A stretch of DNA of 64,000 nt, taken from the NCBI GenBank assembly GCA_026168455.1, contig CM047426.1:87261986-87325985 (forward strand), in the 5' to 3' direction. The DNA is from Theocolax elegans (lineage: Eukaryota > Arthropoda > Insecta > Hymenoptera > Cerocephalidae). The notes under the pieces were generated by a model that was not told the origin of the DNA, made no database searches, and saw nothing but the letters and a program-made list of their open reading frames with translations. This document shows positions 24,753 through 37,982 of this stretch, in pieces. Made by a program: the position numbers and the translations under genes. Each line of letters opens with the position of its first letter. The first letter of the stretch is position 1.

Positions 24753-27700
24753 AAGCTTTCATTTTTTCTCTTAACATATGTGCACACATACGAAGGTTCT
24801 CTTTGATCTTGCTCCCTTTATTTTATAAGAGCTCAATTAGATAATATAAGTGTCATTGAGCGTTCACTGATTGGGTTATTGTTTATGCCTGATGATATGA
24901 TTGGATTCTATTTTATTATTTAATTTTTTTGCACGTATATATACTTTAATGTCTATATTGCAGAGTTCTTTTTGATGACTTTTACTTACTATTTTTAGTG
25001 TCCTGAAAAAATGTAAATTTATAATTTTAACTACAGTTTTTAAATGTGATTTAAAATTTTTTTTGTTCGTTTTTTTTTAATTATTTTTGAAATAGTATTT
25101 AAATACTTTTTTTTACAATTTATTATTATTGAAAATTCAATAACTCATATTTGTTGAGTTTTTTCCGTCTTTCCATCTGTCGCAATATGAACACTTGAAA
25201 ACGTAATTATTTTTGAAAAATTGCAGAGCTAATTGTCTTGAGGTAATTTGATCCAAAAAAAGTAAAACTATAATAGCTGTAGAATTCAATTCTAGCGTGA
25301 TAAATAAAATTATTTACAAAAATGAGCTTAAAATACTTAGCTGAGAGTAATTTTATACTTGAAAACATATATTATTATATAAAAATTTACTAGGTGATGT
25401 TAACGTAATAGTTTCAACCTAGTGTACTGATGTTACACGCTAGAAGCAACTGACCGATGATCAATTGACAGTTTGACCTGATTTCGTACACATGTGATCC
25501 CTTTCATTTTCATTCATATTCGCGCCTTCGTCAAAATTACGTGTACGCGTATAAACAGAATTTTATGTTCATTAGTGATTCAACTTAAAATTAAATTCTT
25601 TAAAAATTGTTCAATGATTATATTTGTTTATTTTTCAATGAGCTGCTACTTTACATCAAGGAATGAAGTCGAAAGTTTTGTATTTTGCATTGTGAAATTT
25701 AAATGAAATGAATATTATAAGATAATTAGATTGGGAAGCAAATAGAAGATGATGTTGAATAAACTTGTAAATTTTATTAAAAAAAAATAATTTTTACTTT
25801 GGAATATAGTTGTTACGATATTAAAATCGTCTATATATATTTGTATCCATACAAAAATAAAAAAAACGAGAACAAAGCTATAAAATGATATCCATAATTG
25901 ACGTATTCTTACAATAAACGTAATTAAATTCTTTTATATTTTAAATCGAATGTATAAAAAAAGTATATATATAAGAAGAAACATCAATAATTATTATTGC
26001 TGTTACGTGTGCGTGGCTTCGTGGGTGCGTGTGTGCGCGTGTGTGAAAAGGTCATTCATGCAACCAACGATTAAGTAAGTTGTGCTTGTCCGTACAAACT
26101 AAAAGTCCGGCGAACGATAAACGAGCGATGACACATATACACTATATACACGACGTTTATTGTAATACAACTGCATAGATCATAATAACGGTCAGTAACA
26201 AGTGCACGTTTGAACGCTAGGACGATCGTTTGTATGAATGATAGTACGGATCATTTAATTAAAATCATTGATTAATAAATGTCGTAAATATTATAACAAT
26301 TATTAAACAGTTACTTTAATATTGGATTTTTTTTTTAAAAAAATTATTCAATTTGCAGAAATATGCGCAAATATTAATAATAATAATATATGTTGGAAAA
26401 TATAAAGGTATACGTTGATTTTATTTTTAGAGAGCAATATGTTCGACACGTGATCCTGAGGTCTCGGTCAATTCATTAAGGGATTTTCCTTTTTCCTTTA
26501 TGGTTTTCACAGCTGATTTACAGTCGGTACCTTTTTCAGAACTCCACGCTCGCATGGGACATCGATGCAAAATCATTCAAACTTTTGTCACGTGCAATGC
26601 AGGGTGTTTCGTTTGTCATTCGCTAACACACGTGTCCAGACACACTTTTATCACTTTCGTTAAGAATGTTAAGCTTTCTTTTGCAATACTCGTTCTTTAA
26701 AAAATCTCGTTGTATATACAAATTTTTGTTAAAAATTATGTATTTTATAGCAAACACTTGCATGTTCATAATATAATTATATTTATATAACATAAATTGC
26801 TACTTACATTTAAATATTTGCTACGAAATATTGCTAGTTTCCTATAAAAACATAATCATTTCTAAAATAAATAATTTTTCTCGGTGCATAAAGTTAGAAT
26901 TGATAACGCAAGCACATTCGATAGTAGAATTATATAAAATATTTTTCTATACCGACATAAGTCTTTTGTTTTGTGTCTCCACGGAGAAAAAAGTTGTAAT
27001 AAATATTACTATGTTTTTGAGAGTAATTTACTCTACAGATGTATAAATATGTATAGGTTTTATTTTTATTTTTAAAGACGCATAAAATACATTTCTATAA
27101 TTATCTTTTTTAATGGAGAAATGTGTTTTCGATCGTTTTTTTTATAACGAACAAAACCCTGTGTATATATGTGTTTTTAATATTGAATACTATATATAGC
27201 CCATATATCCGGAGTTGGAAAAAATATTAGTATACCGAAATTTTATATATTAGTAATAAAAAAGTATTTTAGAGATACACTTTATTCTAGATACGTATTT
27301 TAAAGAAGTATATTTGAAATATATTTATTTTTAAAATATACAGCATTTCGACTCGCATTTAAACTATATGTATTTTAAATAATTTATAAATTACTTTCAT
27401 TTGACACAAATTAGTTAAATAGTAGTTAATTGTGCATGAGTGGTTTGCGATCACAGGGATGTGTGTAAACTTACGCATGTGTTGCATATATTTTTTGAAG
27501 AATTGTGTGTATAATAGATTATTATTCTAAAATTATGTTTCAGACTTTTCTTTATTTTACGCACTAGTATCGAAAAGTGTCATTTTACGCATTCAAAGCA
27601 CTGTAGCTGCGCGTAAAAACGAATTTTACGCACAGTGTTGCAATAAATACATTATTTTAATATGCAACTGTATCTGGACATGTATTTAAAATAATTAAAT

Positions 27701-29342
27701 ACTGAATTGCCCAACTATGCATAAAATAACCAACCACCCCCCCCCCTTCCAAGGGAAAAACTCGATTTTGAGTTATAGTATTAATGAGGAATTTAATATT
27801 ATAACGTCGTTCGAAGGGTCGAGAGAGTTTGCGAATCTCTCCAAAGAAAATTATATGTTAAAATGTGCGGTTTAATAAAAATTATTGTTTTATTAATAAA
27901 TAATCGGGGACATATTTCCCTATTAAAAAAAGTTATTAGAAATGTATTTTGTGCGTTTGTAAATCGATATTGACTGGAAAAAACATTATTTTTTGGGATG
28001 AAATAACAAATAAGTGCCTAATATTTACTACACTCTGTCAGCGTTCTCCAAAATTTGTAGAAAATATAGCATGTATATCATAAGTATATAGCAATGTTTA
28101 TGATTTGTTAAGTTTGTCTTTTGATTACTTAATAGCACACACAAATTTCGAGGCTTGTTCGTTATACAACTCCCCCCCCCTCCCGAAATAATTTTTTTTT
28201 TTAATAAATTGTTAATGATTAGTTATTGGGTTACTGAATTATTAAAAAAATATAGTTTCTCTATCGAAATTTGCATTATTTGTTATATATTTATGAAAAA
28301 AGTAATTATTTAAGGGGAGGAGGGAGATAACGAAGAAGACTTGAAATTTTTACTATACCCATTTTTCGAGAATTTATTGTAATAAATTGTATTTTAATTT
28401 TCATTTCTCATAAGTGTCTTATTGTTGAAACTTTTGATGAGAAAGATTAAAGAATTCTAATCTGATCTAAAGATAATATAAGTGTATAGGGAAATGCGAG
28501 GCGATCAATGGGGTAAGTAATACGAGTCACTGTCCGATGAAGTATAATAGCCATTTCCGCAGGAAACTCCTATAGGTGAGTTACTGTGCTCGACTTGCTC
28601 CCGGAATTATTCAAATTGAGATTGGAGGCTCGCGACATATCGTATCGCGGTTCCTTTTCATATATATTTTGTGGAATATGATCGATTATACAAATAATCA
28701 TTTTGTTTTAATTCATGAGTTTTTTATGTATTTACCTTTTATACATGCAAAAACCGTCGCGACATATCTTCAATCGAAACCTCGTGCATTGTTGCGTATG
28801 CATGTATGCATAGGAATATGTTATTCAATAGAAAAAGGTAAGTATGTCCATCGCAAAAATCGTCCGAGGAATGCAATTGCTTCATTCAATGAATGAAAGA
28901 CGCGAGAAAGCACATTGTATGTAACACGTGTCTCGTGTATACGTACACGAGAGCTTACGTCTCTGTGTGTGTGTGTGTCTCGAAATTTATTGTGAAGGCG
29001 ATGCACCCACGATTCGAATCCATTAGGTTAATCAGCATGCCAACGAGGTAAAGGAACGGAGACTCGAGTTTAATCGTACAAATAAGACGTCCGTTTATCT
29101 ATATACATCTCCCCTGTATATAACAACCTCACACTTCTTTCGTCGGGGAGTACGACGACGACGGCTGCGACGACGACGCGACAATGAGTCGACTCCTTTC
29201 TAAATGGTCCTTACTATAAGATGTATGACTCTTACATTTATTATTATTGATATACATACCTTTATTAATTTTTCTTTTTTATTTGTCTTACGTTATGGTG
29301 ACACATTTTTAATTGATTATATACTTACGTGTTATATAAAAA

Positions 29343-29497
29343 AAGGTTTTATCACTTTTGGTGAATCAACCGAGATACTATTTTGCATGACGACGCTTTG
29401 GTGGTTCTGCCTTCCTCATTCTAGGCTATACTTTTATTTTTAAAATGTCGCTTTGCAAATAGTATTTTGGTTGATTCACCAAAATTGATGAAACCTT
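29343..29497. repeat. Inverted repeat / foldback, about 155 bp
   Basis: The left arm starts AAGGTTTTATCACTTTTGGT and the right arm, reverse complemented, starts AAGGTTTCATCAATTTTGGT. Both continue with GAATCAACC, then ATACTATTTTGCA or a close variant, for arms of about 50 nt around a centre of about 50 nt. It may be a small MITE or a transcribed hairpin. I see no coding frame and no clear target-site duplication. Confidence 0.65.
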
Positions 29498-30293
29498 CCT
29501 TCACAATAATGCGTGTGAAGATTCTAATTTATTAATTAAGGGAAATTAACATTTACGTGAGCAATTTACGAGTACAACTATATCACCTGATGCTGTGGAA
29601 ATATAGCGTACTTCGCTTTAAGTATGTTAAATATAAAATATATTTTAAAATACTTGATTTGACATAGAATATACCTATATCATTGCGTGTAAAATAATGC
29701 ATGATTTTATTTAAATATAACGCAATGAAGATTTTAAAAATCAGCTTTTTTCGCGGGTTTGTTGGTGATTGGTCGTTTATCGTATGATTCACTGCGGAAG
29801 TGATGCGTGCGCATCTATAGTTTACTCTCTCTCTCTCTCTCTCTCTCTTTTCCAAATTAAATATAATTTTAAATAGATATAAGTTAATCCTAACTTTCGA
29901 TCAATTTCTTAAATACTGCAAATTAAATATCATAAATGTCTCGTATATATTCTCGTCGTATACTAAACGATGTCTCTACCCTTTGTCTTTCATTATCCTC
30001 AATTCCTCAGACTCAGTTACCAAGGGAATCTTTTTCCCTCCCACATCTTATTTTCCTATATTTTCCGAGGGACTTTTCTCAAGTGCTAATCCCAATCAAT
30101 TTTAGATAATATCAAGCTGATTTAATCCATGTTTCGTCATTCCAGCTCACAAAAGTAACATTCGCGCAAGCGCACTTTGACAGTTGATGGCCGTACAGGT
30201 CCGGTGGTGTGAAACTCAAAACACAAGAAATTGTGAAGTAGGCAATGCCGAGTGATTACTACATATATAATATATTCAATTAAAAACTCAAAA

Positions 30294-31230
30294 ATGGAAA
30301 CGGATATTACTAAAAAGGAAGAAGGTCCTTCTGAAAAAAAATCTTACGCTGGTATTCCTGAAGCAATTTTTCTGGTAATATTTTAAGCCTAAATTTCGAT
30401 AGAGCTTCATAACCTACAAATGCTTTTGGAATTGCTTTAGCTTATACACATTTTTAGACGTGCTCCTATGAGCATTGATAGATTTAAAAAATAGTGTTCA
30501 TAATGAGCGATGTATTATGTCTGATAGATACTTTTAATGAAAATCATGTTATTGGAATTGAAATAAATAAAGTTTTGACTTTTTGTTTGAAAAACTTATT
30601 TTAGTTACGGAAAATACGAAATCTTAAATCATGACCTTATATGGTCACAGAAAAAATGCTGTTTTATTTGAACCCTTAGGTGGTTAATTTATGAAAGTAA
30701 CTTTATTGTTTGTAATGCAAGTAATCTTTTTATTTTAGGAAGACATTGATGCATACATGGCTAAACTTGAAAATAGTTCATCAGTGGACAAAGTAATTAG
30801 GATGCTGGATGAAAATTATAGCAAGTACAAATTAATGGAATACAATCTTATTGACAAACGTAGACGAGTGAACGAAAAAATACCTGATTTGGAGCACTCA
30901 TTACAAATGATTCATAAACTTCAAACTCAAAAGAATAGCAATCAAGATATGGAAACACAATTTGTTCTTTCTGATCAGGTTTATGCAAAAGCAGTCATTG
31001 CACCTACCGACAAAGTCTGTCTGTGGTTAGGTGCAAGCGTCATGCTGGAATATACATTAGATGATGCAGCAGAACTGTTACGAAAACATATTGAAACAGC
31101 TAAGAAGACTTTAAAGTGCATTGAACACGATTTAGACTTTGTTAAGGATCAGTATACTATTACAGAGGTAAACGTAGCAAGAGTGTACAATTGGAACCTT
31201 ATAAGAAGACTACCTGCAGAAACTGCGTGA
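30294..31230 (+). CDS. VBP1: Prefoldin subunit 3 (VBP1 homologue)
   Basis: Alpha-type subunit of the hexameric prefoldin chaperone, which hands unfolded actin and tubulin to the CCT chaperonin in the cytosol; the Drosophila homologue is merry-go-round. Two exons, 30294-30374 and 30739-31230, joined in phase 0 (CTG|GTAATA ... TTTTAG|GAA), give 190 residues, the usual size. The protein starts METDITKKEEGPSEKK, followed by the family's IPEAIF motif. Two long helical stretches (about 30-85 and 130-185) flank the central segment with the strongly conserved PTDKVCLWLGASVMLEY, and the C-terminal helix carries TEVNVARVYNWN. ATG choice is supported by the match to the VBP1 N-terminus. An AATAAA follows 66 nt after the stop. 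Confidence 0.96.
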
Positions 31231-31295
31231 AAATTGTAACTTAATTATTATTGAGTAATGCTGGGAAATTAATCATTTTTGAATTATTTGTTAAT

Positions 31296-31301
31296 AATAA
31301 A
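31296..31301 (+). terminator. Candidate poly(A) signal of prefoldin subunit 3
   Basis: AATAAA in an A-rich context, 66 nt after the TGA at 31228-31230. Confidence 0.5.
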
Positions 31302-32322
31302 AATTAGTACTTTTCAATGTTTGACTTTAAAAAAATGTTGGTGAAAATTGATATTGCATCCAATATAATGAAATTTTTCTTATTTATAACACCTATATAT
31401 ACACATTGTTAATCACGTTCATTTTATATATAATAAATGATATATCCACTACACATTTATATTTAATCCCTTATAATCTTTATTCAAATTTGAAATAATA
31501 CTAATTTAGAACAATTGTACAGTGTTTACATGAATTTTTAAATTTACTTAAATGTAAATTGAAACAGTATTACATTAAATTTTAAATTCACTTAAATATT
31601 AATATTAAACATTTGTGCTACTTGATAGTAGAATCCATCTACTGCACCTGCATTTGTTACTTTTTATAAATACTCAAATATGCACAAATTGTAGCAAAGT
31701 ATCAATTAGATAACTATGCAATTTAATTACACAGTAAAAAATTTGCAAAATATTTCAGATATTTTAATGAAAAATATAATTTATCCATGTACCAATTTTT
31801 TTAAAATAATTAAAAAAAAATATATTTAAATACAAAAATGGATTTATTAGTTTTCCTTATAGTTAGTATTAAACAGTCTTTGACAACAATGCCTTATATA
31901 GAATTAACATTACTATAATATATTGTTACATCTATTTTATTCATAGAAAACAGAATATTTATAAAAGAAGTAAAGAACATATGTATACTTAATGGAAATG
32001 TTTATAAAAAATTACCATACAATTGCTTCAAATGTAGATTTATGAGATTGTGCCATTCTCAAATAAGTAACTTTATTATAAGTAATCAGCGATTCTAAAT
32101 TTGTGTTTAAGGGAAAAAATTGCAATTAATGTATACATTAATTTGTCTAATGAACTAAAATATAGATTTATTTCAAGTACTAAGTACTTGATACTAAAGT
32201 TATTTATATTACGATATTAAATATCGTAAGGCACAGACTTTTAGGGGCAGACTTGTCAATTTTCTTAAGATGAATCACGACTAGTAAATAATCACAAATT
32301 ATTAATTAATTGGCCTGTCTAA
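31302..32322. other. Intergenic between convergent prefoldin 3 and MYCBP
   Basis: A+T-rich sequence that should contain the 3' UTRs of both convergent genes. A minus-strand AATAAA at 32167-32172 is a candidate poly(A) signal for MYCBP. No exon or RNA gene is seen. Confidence 0.5.
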
Positions 32323-32975
32323 CTATAAGGTTTCTGATTCATATTTACTAAGCTTTTCTTTCAATTCTGCAATTTGTGATTTGGCTTCGCTTAATTCTTT
32401 CTTCAAAGTTTCCAGCTCCGATGAATCAGGCCTATTTATATCAAGGGATCCAAAATGTTTACGAATATATCTGTGATTACATTAAGGATACATAAATGTA
32501 TAAATGTTTTTGTTGGTCAATTAATTTTTTAGATATACATGATTTCAGTTTTAAAAATAATTTATCAAGTAATACAAAAATTATAAAATATTGACAAAGG
32601 ATACTCTAAAGCATCATCAGGTCTTTCACGCTCCTCATAAAATGATATTAGTAGGTTGGTTAAAGCATCTAATACTCCAGTATGTTCTAGATACTTTCTA
32701 AAATCTTCTCGTTTTACTTCACTCAGCTGAAACAAATAATAATTTAGACATATTTATATAGGTATATACATGTGTATACACATAGATACATATAAATAAT
32801 TTATATGAAAATGTATTTTTTAAATGTAAGACCATGTTTAAATGAACTTCAAAAAAACTTAATAATTTAATGCTTTATCGCATCAAGAAATCATAAAAAA
32901 AGTAAAAATTGATCGATAATTTGATGAAATTGATAAAATTACCTTAACAGTTCCATTGACGCCCGACATTTTCAT
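32323..32975 (-). CDS. MYCBP: MYCBP (AMY-1) family protein
   Basis: Small helical protein. In mammals MYCBP binds the c-MYC N-terminus and A-kinase anchoring proteins, and it is also linked to cilia. Three exons, 32975-32943, 32726-32605 and 32470-32323, have GT-AG junctions and matching phases (0, then 2). The product is 98 residues from the ATG at 32969, or 100 from the in-frame ATG six bases upstream; human MYCBP is 103. Family marks: a REDFRKYLEHTGVLDALT segment, the YEERERPDDALEYI segment and a C-terminal coiled coil (ELETLKKELSEAKSQIAELK) ending in KYESETL. All exons are too short to stand out as open frames. It is divergent from TMEM267. Confidence 0.93.
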
Positions 32976-33914
32976 TGACAGTATATCTGTTCAAATAATT
33001 AACAAAACCAGTGTATTTACCACGGTATTTACTTACTAATCACGAATCTTTTCACCTTGAAAAATGTGTTACTTAGGCTACGCGCAATAAGTAACTACCC
33101 GAATCCTGACCTCGACCTACGCCTACGGTAGGTCGAATTGGATACACACACTACACACACGCACGCAAACCCGTGTGTGGGAATCCTGGAATTCGCAATC
33201 TAGCGAGCTGCGAGAATCGAAGAATACGATATGGATCCTTTCCAAAATAAAATGTGCTGCAGTGTGATAGGGTATTTTGTTTTTGGCGCATAAATAAGCA
33301 GACGCACAAATCACCGGCTTTTACTTTTACATCACCATTTCTTTTCTTTTCTTTTTTTTTATCTGGCAATTGTTTTTCTTTTCAAGCTTATCAGTCATTG
33401 CATGAGGTTCCGCAATTAATTCAGGTAATGAATTTTTTTATAATTATTGTTATTGTAAATTAAACAGATGTTGAAGTTTTACAAAGTAATAAATTAGTTT
33501 TGTAAATGATTCTTTTGAGTTGCGAGGACAAAATTTATTATTAGAAATTTTTAGGTTAGTTTACAAGATTTACTGTCAACTATGCGCGGGATTTTTAAAA
33601 ATATAGAAATAATTATAATTAATTTCTTTTAATATTTACATTTTATTATATACTTTTCTTAAATAGTTTTTATTTCTATAATACATAAATAGTATTTATA
33701 TTTTTAAAATATTTATTTATACATAAACGTAACTAAATAGAAATTTTATAACAAAAAAGTTACATATAAAAAATACAATTCATTTTTTAGGTTAGTTTGT
33801 TAATTAAACTTGATTATAGTCTCTAATCTCTCTAGATTCAATGTTTATAATTGAATTATTTAAAGTTTAATTGTTTATTACTAGTTGATGTATATTATAT
33901 TGTATTTAGAAATC
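32976..33914. promoter_or_regulatory. Shared head-to-head promoter region, MYCBP and TMEM267
   Basis: The two start codons are about 940 bp apart on opposite strands. The MYCBP side (about 33050-33200) has several CG dinucleotides. On the plus strand a non-coding exon probably ends at 33424 (CAG|GTAATG) and joins an acceptor at 33909 (TATTTAG), six nt before the TMEM267 ATG. If so, most of the spacing is a 5' UTR intron and the promoters lie between about 33000 and 33400. Confidence 0.5.
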
Positions 33915-34595
33915 ATGTGGAACTACAGACAAGGAATTGTTATGAAAATATTTCTCACAAGTTTAATTGGACTTGTATCAGTTGCTGGTGATAAAGGCTT
34001 GAAAAATGGAAAAAGCGAAATCGTACGTGCACTTTCTGACAATTTGACTCATGCTACTGTTGGAGGTATTACATGGACACTAGTACTAATATTGTCAAAG
34101 AAGTCATTGCTCGATAATATTGGAAGCATAATTGCATGTTTCTTTATGTCATCTTTTATCGACATTGATCATTTCGTTTCAGCAGGAAGTTGGGATATAA
34201 ATGTAAGTTATTAATAAAATTTAAAATTCTATATTCATGTTTTTAATATGTTTAAATATACGTTTCAGGATGCTACTCATTTAGACCATAGGCCAATTCT
34301 ACATTGTACAACCATACCAATAACTCTGTGGATAATATTGAGTATAATATCCAAATTAATAAATGCTCCATATTTAATAACTTATGGATGGATGATTCTA
34401 GCAAGTTTTATAAGTCATCATGTACGTGATGGTAATAGAAGAGGCTTATGGTTTTGGCCATTTGGATCAACGCAACCCATTCCGTACTATCTATACTTAA
34501 GTATATGCATGTTTTTACCATATTTCATACAGTGGATAATGGAATGGCAATTGACAAAAGATGCTGAAGGTTTATCACTTATTAACATAGTTTAA
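33915..34595 (+). CDS. TMEM267: Transmembrane protein 267 (TMEM267) homologue
   Basis: Conserved multi-pass membrane protein of unknown biochemical function. Two exons, 33915-34202 (AAT|GTAAGT) and 34269-34595 (GTTTCAG|GAT), join in phase 0 to give 204 residues; human TMEM267 is about 215. Hydrophobic segments lie near residues 8-25, 50-65, 70-88, about 115-135 and 165-185. Histidine- and Asp-rich motifs conserved in the family are visible: RALSDNLTHA, FIDIDHF, HRPILHCT and SHHVRDGNRRGLWFWPFG. The layout recalls membrane metal-dependent hydrolases, but no activity is known for the family. The ATG at 33915 is preferred because a likely acceptor lies six nt upstream; an ATG further upstream at about 33888 would lie in the intron. 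Confidence 0.92.
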
Positions 34596-37500
34596 ACAGT
34601 GATAAAATTATTTAGACTTCATAAATTGGGATCACTAAGTTAAATGTGATGATAAAATTATGGAGATTTCATAATTTGAGATATTGCAAATGTTTATAAA
34701 CATGAAATGTGCCTATATGTATACTTTTATACAATTTTATACAGAACTACATAATTATAAGAAGCTATTTTTTATAAAAGACTTGTATTTCATAAAACAG
34801 TAGTGTTATTCTAGTCTTTATATATTTAAGAACTATAGTTGATTTGAAAACTTGTTTTTTCTGTTTATAAAAAGTCTATAATGCATTTATTGAAATTATT
34901 TTAATATTTAAGAATACTGACAATTTCTTTATTCTTAATATATATTTGCCTACACTTTTGTATTGTTTTTTTATGAAACTTTCTTTATAATAATTTTATA
35001 TGTATCTGTACATTTTCTAGTTGTTGGAATAATACTACAAAGTTTCTTACAAAGCGTAAGAAAGTAAATTTATTTATGACCTCATGTTAGTTTTTAAGTA
35101 AAATACTATGTAACAAAAACTTGCAATCTTTATAACATGAATAATTGTTATTGAAATTGTTAAATATATTATTTCATGTATAATTAATAAATTATATGTA
35201 TATATGTTAAACACTACATACTTTGACTTTTGCTTTATTTTCATATTGTCTATGAATTTTAAATATATTAATTATTATAATATTATATAATACACGATAC
35301 AATAGTATGTACTATATATATATATATAGCAAAATAGTATTATTTGTTGCCCATTTAAACAGCTTTTATACATCTGTATTTCACAGTGATCACAAGTGTC
35401 GTTTTATATGTACATACAAAAACCACGTGATATAGACGCGCACGTGCATCTGACATTCGAGACACCCACTCGCATAAAATCTAGATACATCTTACTCAAA
35501 TGTATTCATACCTTACATTGCGTATCAAGTAAAACGTTTATACTGCTTTCGTTTTTTATAAATACCTTTTTACATTATGTACAAATCCAATGACCAGTGA
35601 GGAAAAAAAATGAGCGAAATGATGTTGTTTTATGTTATTGGTTTGTGATGAAATTGAATGATAATTTTTTGGTCAATAAACATATTACGAATTATAATAC
35701 AACAATATAAGAATTATTTTTGTCAGCAATTAAATTTGGATACTTTTTCCTACATAACACATATCTATATAATTTTAAGTTATATTATTACAGGAAAAAG
35801 AATGTAATATCATATTTAATAAAGGAAGTAATAATTATGTAAAATGAAAGTATTTATTGTAGTGGAAGTCATTTAAGCAAGAAATTCTATCATTAACAAT
35901 AAATTTAATGCTCTGATAAATAGTTCGATAAAAATGCAATAATTTTACAATAATATTAATATTATTAATTTTTATGGAACGTTGGTAAAAAATTGTTAAC
36001 ACACTTTATATGTACTTGAAGACGCAATTGAAGTTTTGTGTAAACTTAAAACGACATATAGAAAAGCGTTTATGTAGATCACATAAATTTTCGTGATTGT
36101 TACATGAAACAAATTTTAATTAATATTTCTAAACGAATGAGTCTCTTTGTCAATTTATTTTATCTTATCGTGCAAAAATTATATTTGCTTAATATCCCAA
36201 TGTTTTTAATAACAAGGTAATAAAACTTTGTATTTACAACATTATTCTTGATTCATAAAGCATATTAATAAATAATCACAAAGAATATCGTTGTATAGGT
36301 ACGGTTGGCAATACAGTAATTGAAAAATTGAATTAAAATACGAATTCTTACAGGTATAGTATAGATATAACTGTATTTCACTCATAAAAAACCCATATTA
36401 TTAATTTAAATAAAACAAATGCAACGAATGCTTGACAAATGCATGAACCGCAAGTAAGTAATCAAAATGCATAAAAATCATTCGATCGAATCGGTTGGTT
36501 GCGCAGCTCGCGGTTAGTTTTAAAACCTGAGCGGTCGCATCAGAAACGCGGCACCTACACGTACCTAAAGCCAGATATCAAAAAAAGGAGTAGGAGAGGA
36601 AGAGTAAGTGAAAGAGAGAGAAGGCGTGTATAACAACGAGTTTATCGGTATATAGTATCGCTGCCGGTGGGTTTTGCTCAGCTGGCGCACCTTGCGCTAA
36701 ACTGTTAGTGCCCCTCAGGCCTTCGTTCTGTAAGCGTCGTACTCTTATTTCACTTTTAATGGTGATTATATCATTTCTTACTTTTTACTCTCATCAATTA
36801 TATATTATTGATATATTCAACTGTATTGTATTCATAAGAGTATTCTTCTCCTAATCAAGTCAAGTTTTTATTTTGTGTAACTATTTTCTGGATTTTAGAT
36901 AATGTGCTGTGTGTGTGTGCGTACGACAAGCGAATTAATTTATCTTGTTATAATATTTTTCTCTATCCAGGTCCCTTTTATAATTTAAAAATATATCATT
37001 TTTACTGTTACCTAATAATGGATTCTCGGTGTTCTGTATATTTTTGTATATAGGTGTATGTGTGTGTGTGTAATAGTTTAATGTAAAGTAATAGTATAAG
37101 CCTATTTTCATGATGTTGCGATTATTATCTACACGCTATCTTGATATTGGCTTTTACGAACGAGGTCTTTTCATTGCTTGATGCGTACTACTTTTAGAGT
37201 TTGTATTATGATAACGATTAATTAGTATCAATTTCTGTACAAATACCTCTGATTTATCAGAAAGTGAATTTTACTTTCGATTATTCACATTTCAAGTATT
37301 TCATTATTTATTAATTACACACGTAATACATGTACTTCTCGGTTTATTTATTAATGCTATACATTATTTTATAATCAATATTTAATTGACATATTTGGCA
37401 GTATTAATAATTCACATTGCATTATCTACAGTTTTTAGTAAATTTTAATAAATTATATTTAAATATTAACAAATCAAGTTTTTTTTTTATTTATATTTAA

Positions 37501-37982
37501 ATTTAATAATTATACTAAAATTTCAAGAAGAAATATAATGTATTTAGTATCTATAGCTTGATCAAACATTATTAAAAAAGGAAATCAATGAGAACAGTTA
37601 AATTCAAAGAAATAATTAGAGAGATCTCAAGAAATTATACCCTAAAATGAGTTTCCAAACGATCACGATTCGCGAATAATATAAAACTGCCCCGTTTGAA
37701 GAACCGCAAACCACTGTATTCCTTGTTTACACGACACAGACAGCACGTTTAAAGACAATGCTATATTCGAGTCCTTCAACATTCCGTGTATATACAATAA
37801 TACATTAAAAACAATTTTCTCAAAAGGCACTGGAGAGATGAAAGTCGAGTCCGCTGGGAATCCTGATGGGAAGTTTGCGGCTAACATCGGAAGAATAACA
37901 TTATGCGCCGCGCATCTATTATTAATAATGACAAGGTGTTATAAACTTTAAGAAAGAGAGTCACTAAACTGTTTTCGCAACT
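34596..37982. other. Intergenic region between TMEM267 and the small membrane protein gene
   Basis: A+T-rich sequence with no supported gene. The first few hundred bases are likely TMEM267 3' UTR. A GC-richer patch at 36480-36740 is described separately. A minus-strand frame at 37663-37887 has no splice context or recognisable family. Confidence 0.5.
36480..36740 (+). promoter_or_regulatory. GC-rich patch, possible promoter and non-coding first exon
   Basis: This patch is clearly richer in G+C and CG than its surroundings. It ends in a good donor (GTTCT|GTAAGC, exon end at 36729), as expected for a 5' UTR exon. It lies 1.25 kb upstream of the two-codon coding exon of the next plus-strand gene. 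Assignment to that gene is inference. Confidence 0.35.

Larger units (their letters stand above)
23203..30293. other. Intergenic region between sevenless and prefoldin 3
   Basis: About 7 kb with no gene that I can support. The part next to sevenless should hold its 5' UTR and promoter: a TTG run at 23354-23382, then a pyrimidine-rich patch at about 23880-23953. Further on are TA and CT microsatellites, two C-homopolymer tracts near 27736 and 28172, a TTTTACGCA motif cluster (27555-27632) and an inverted repeat (29343-29497). Open frames here are short, lack splice context and resemble no protein I know. Confidence 0.55.

Noticed and set aside
24592..24844. Frames encoding Ser/Leu runs
   Set aside because: They run through a (CT)n microsatellite and have no other coding signal.
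28990..29040. ATTCGAATCC resembling a tRNA T-arm
   Set aside because: No matching acceptor stem, D-arm or anticodon arm could be found around it.
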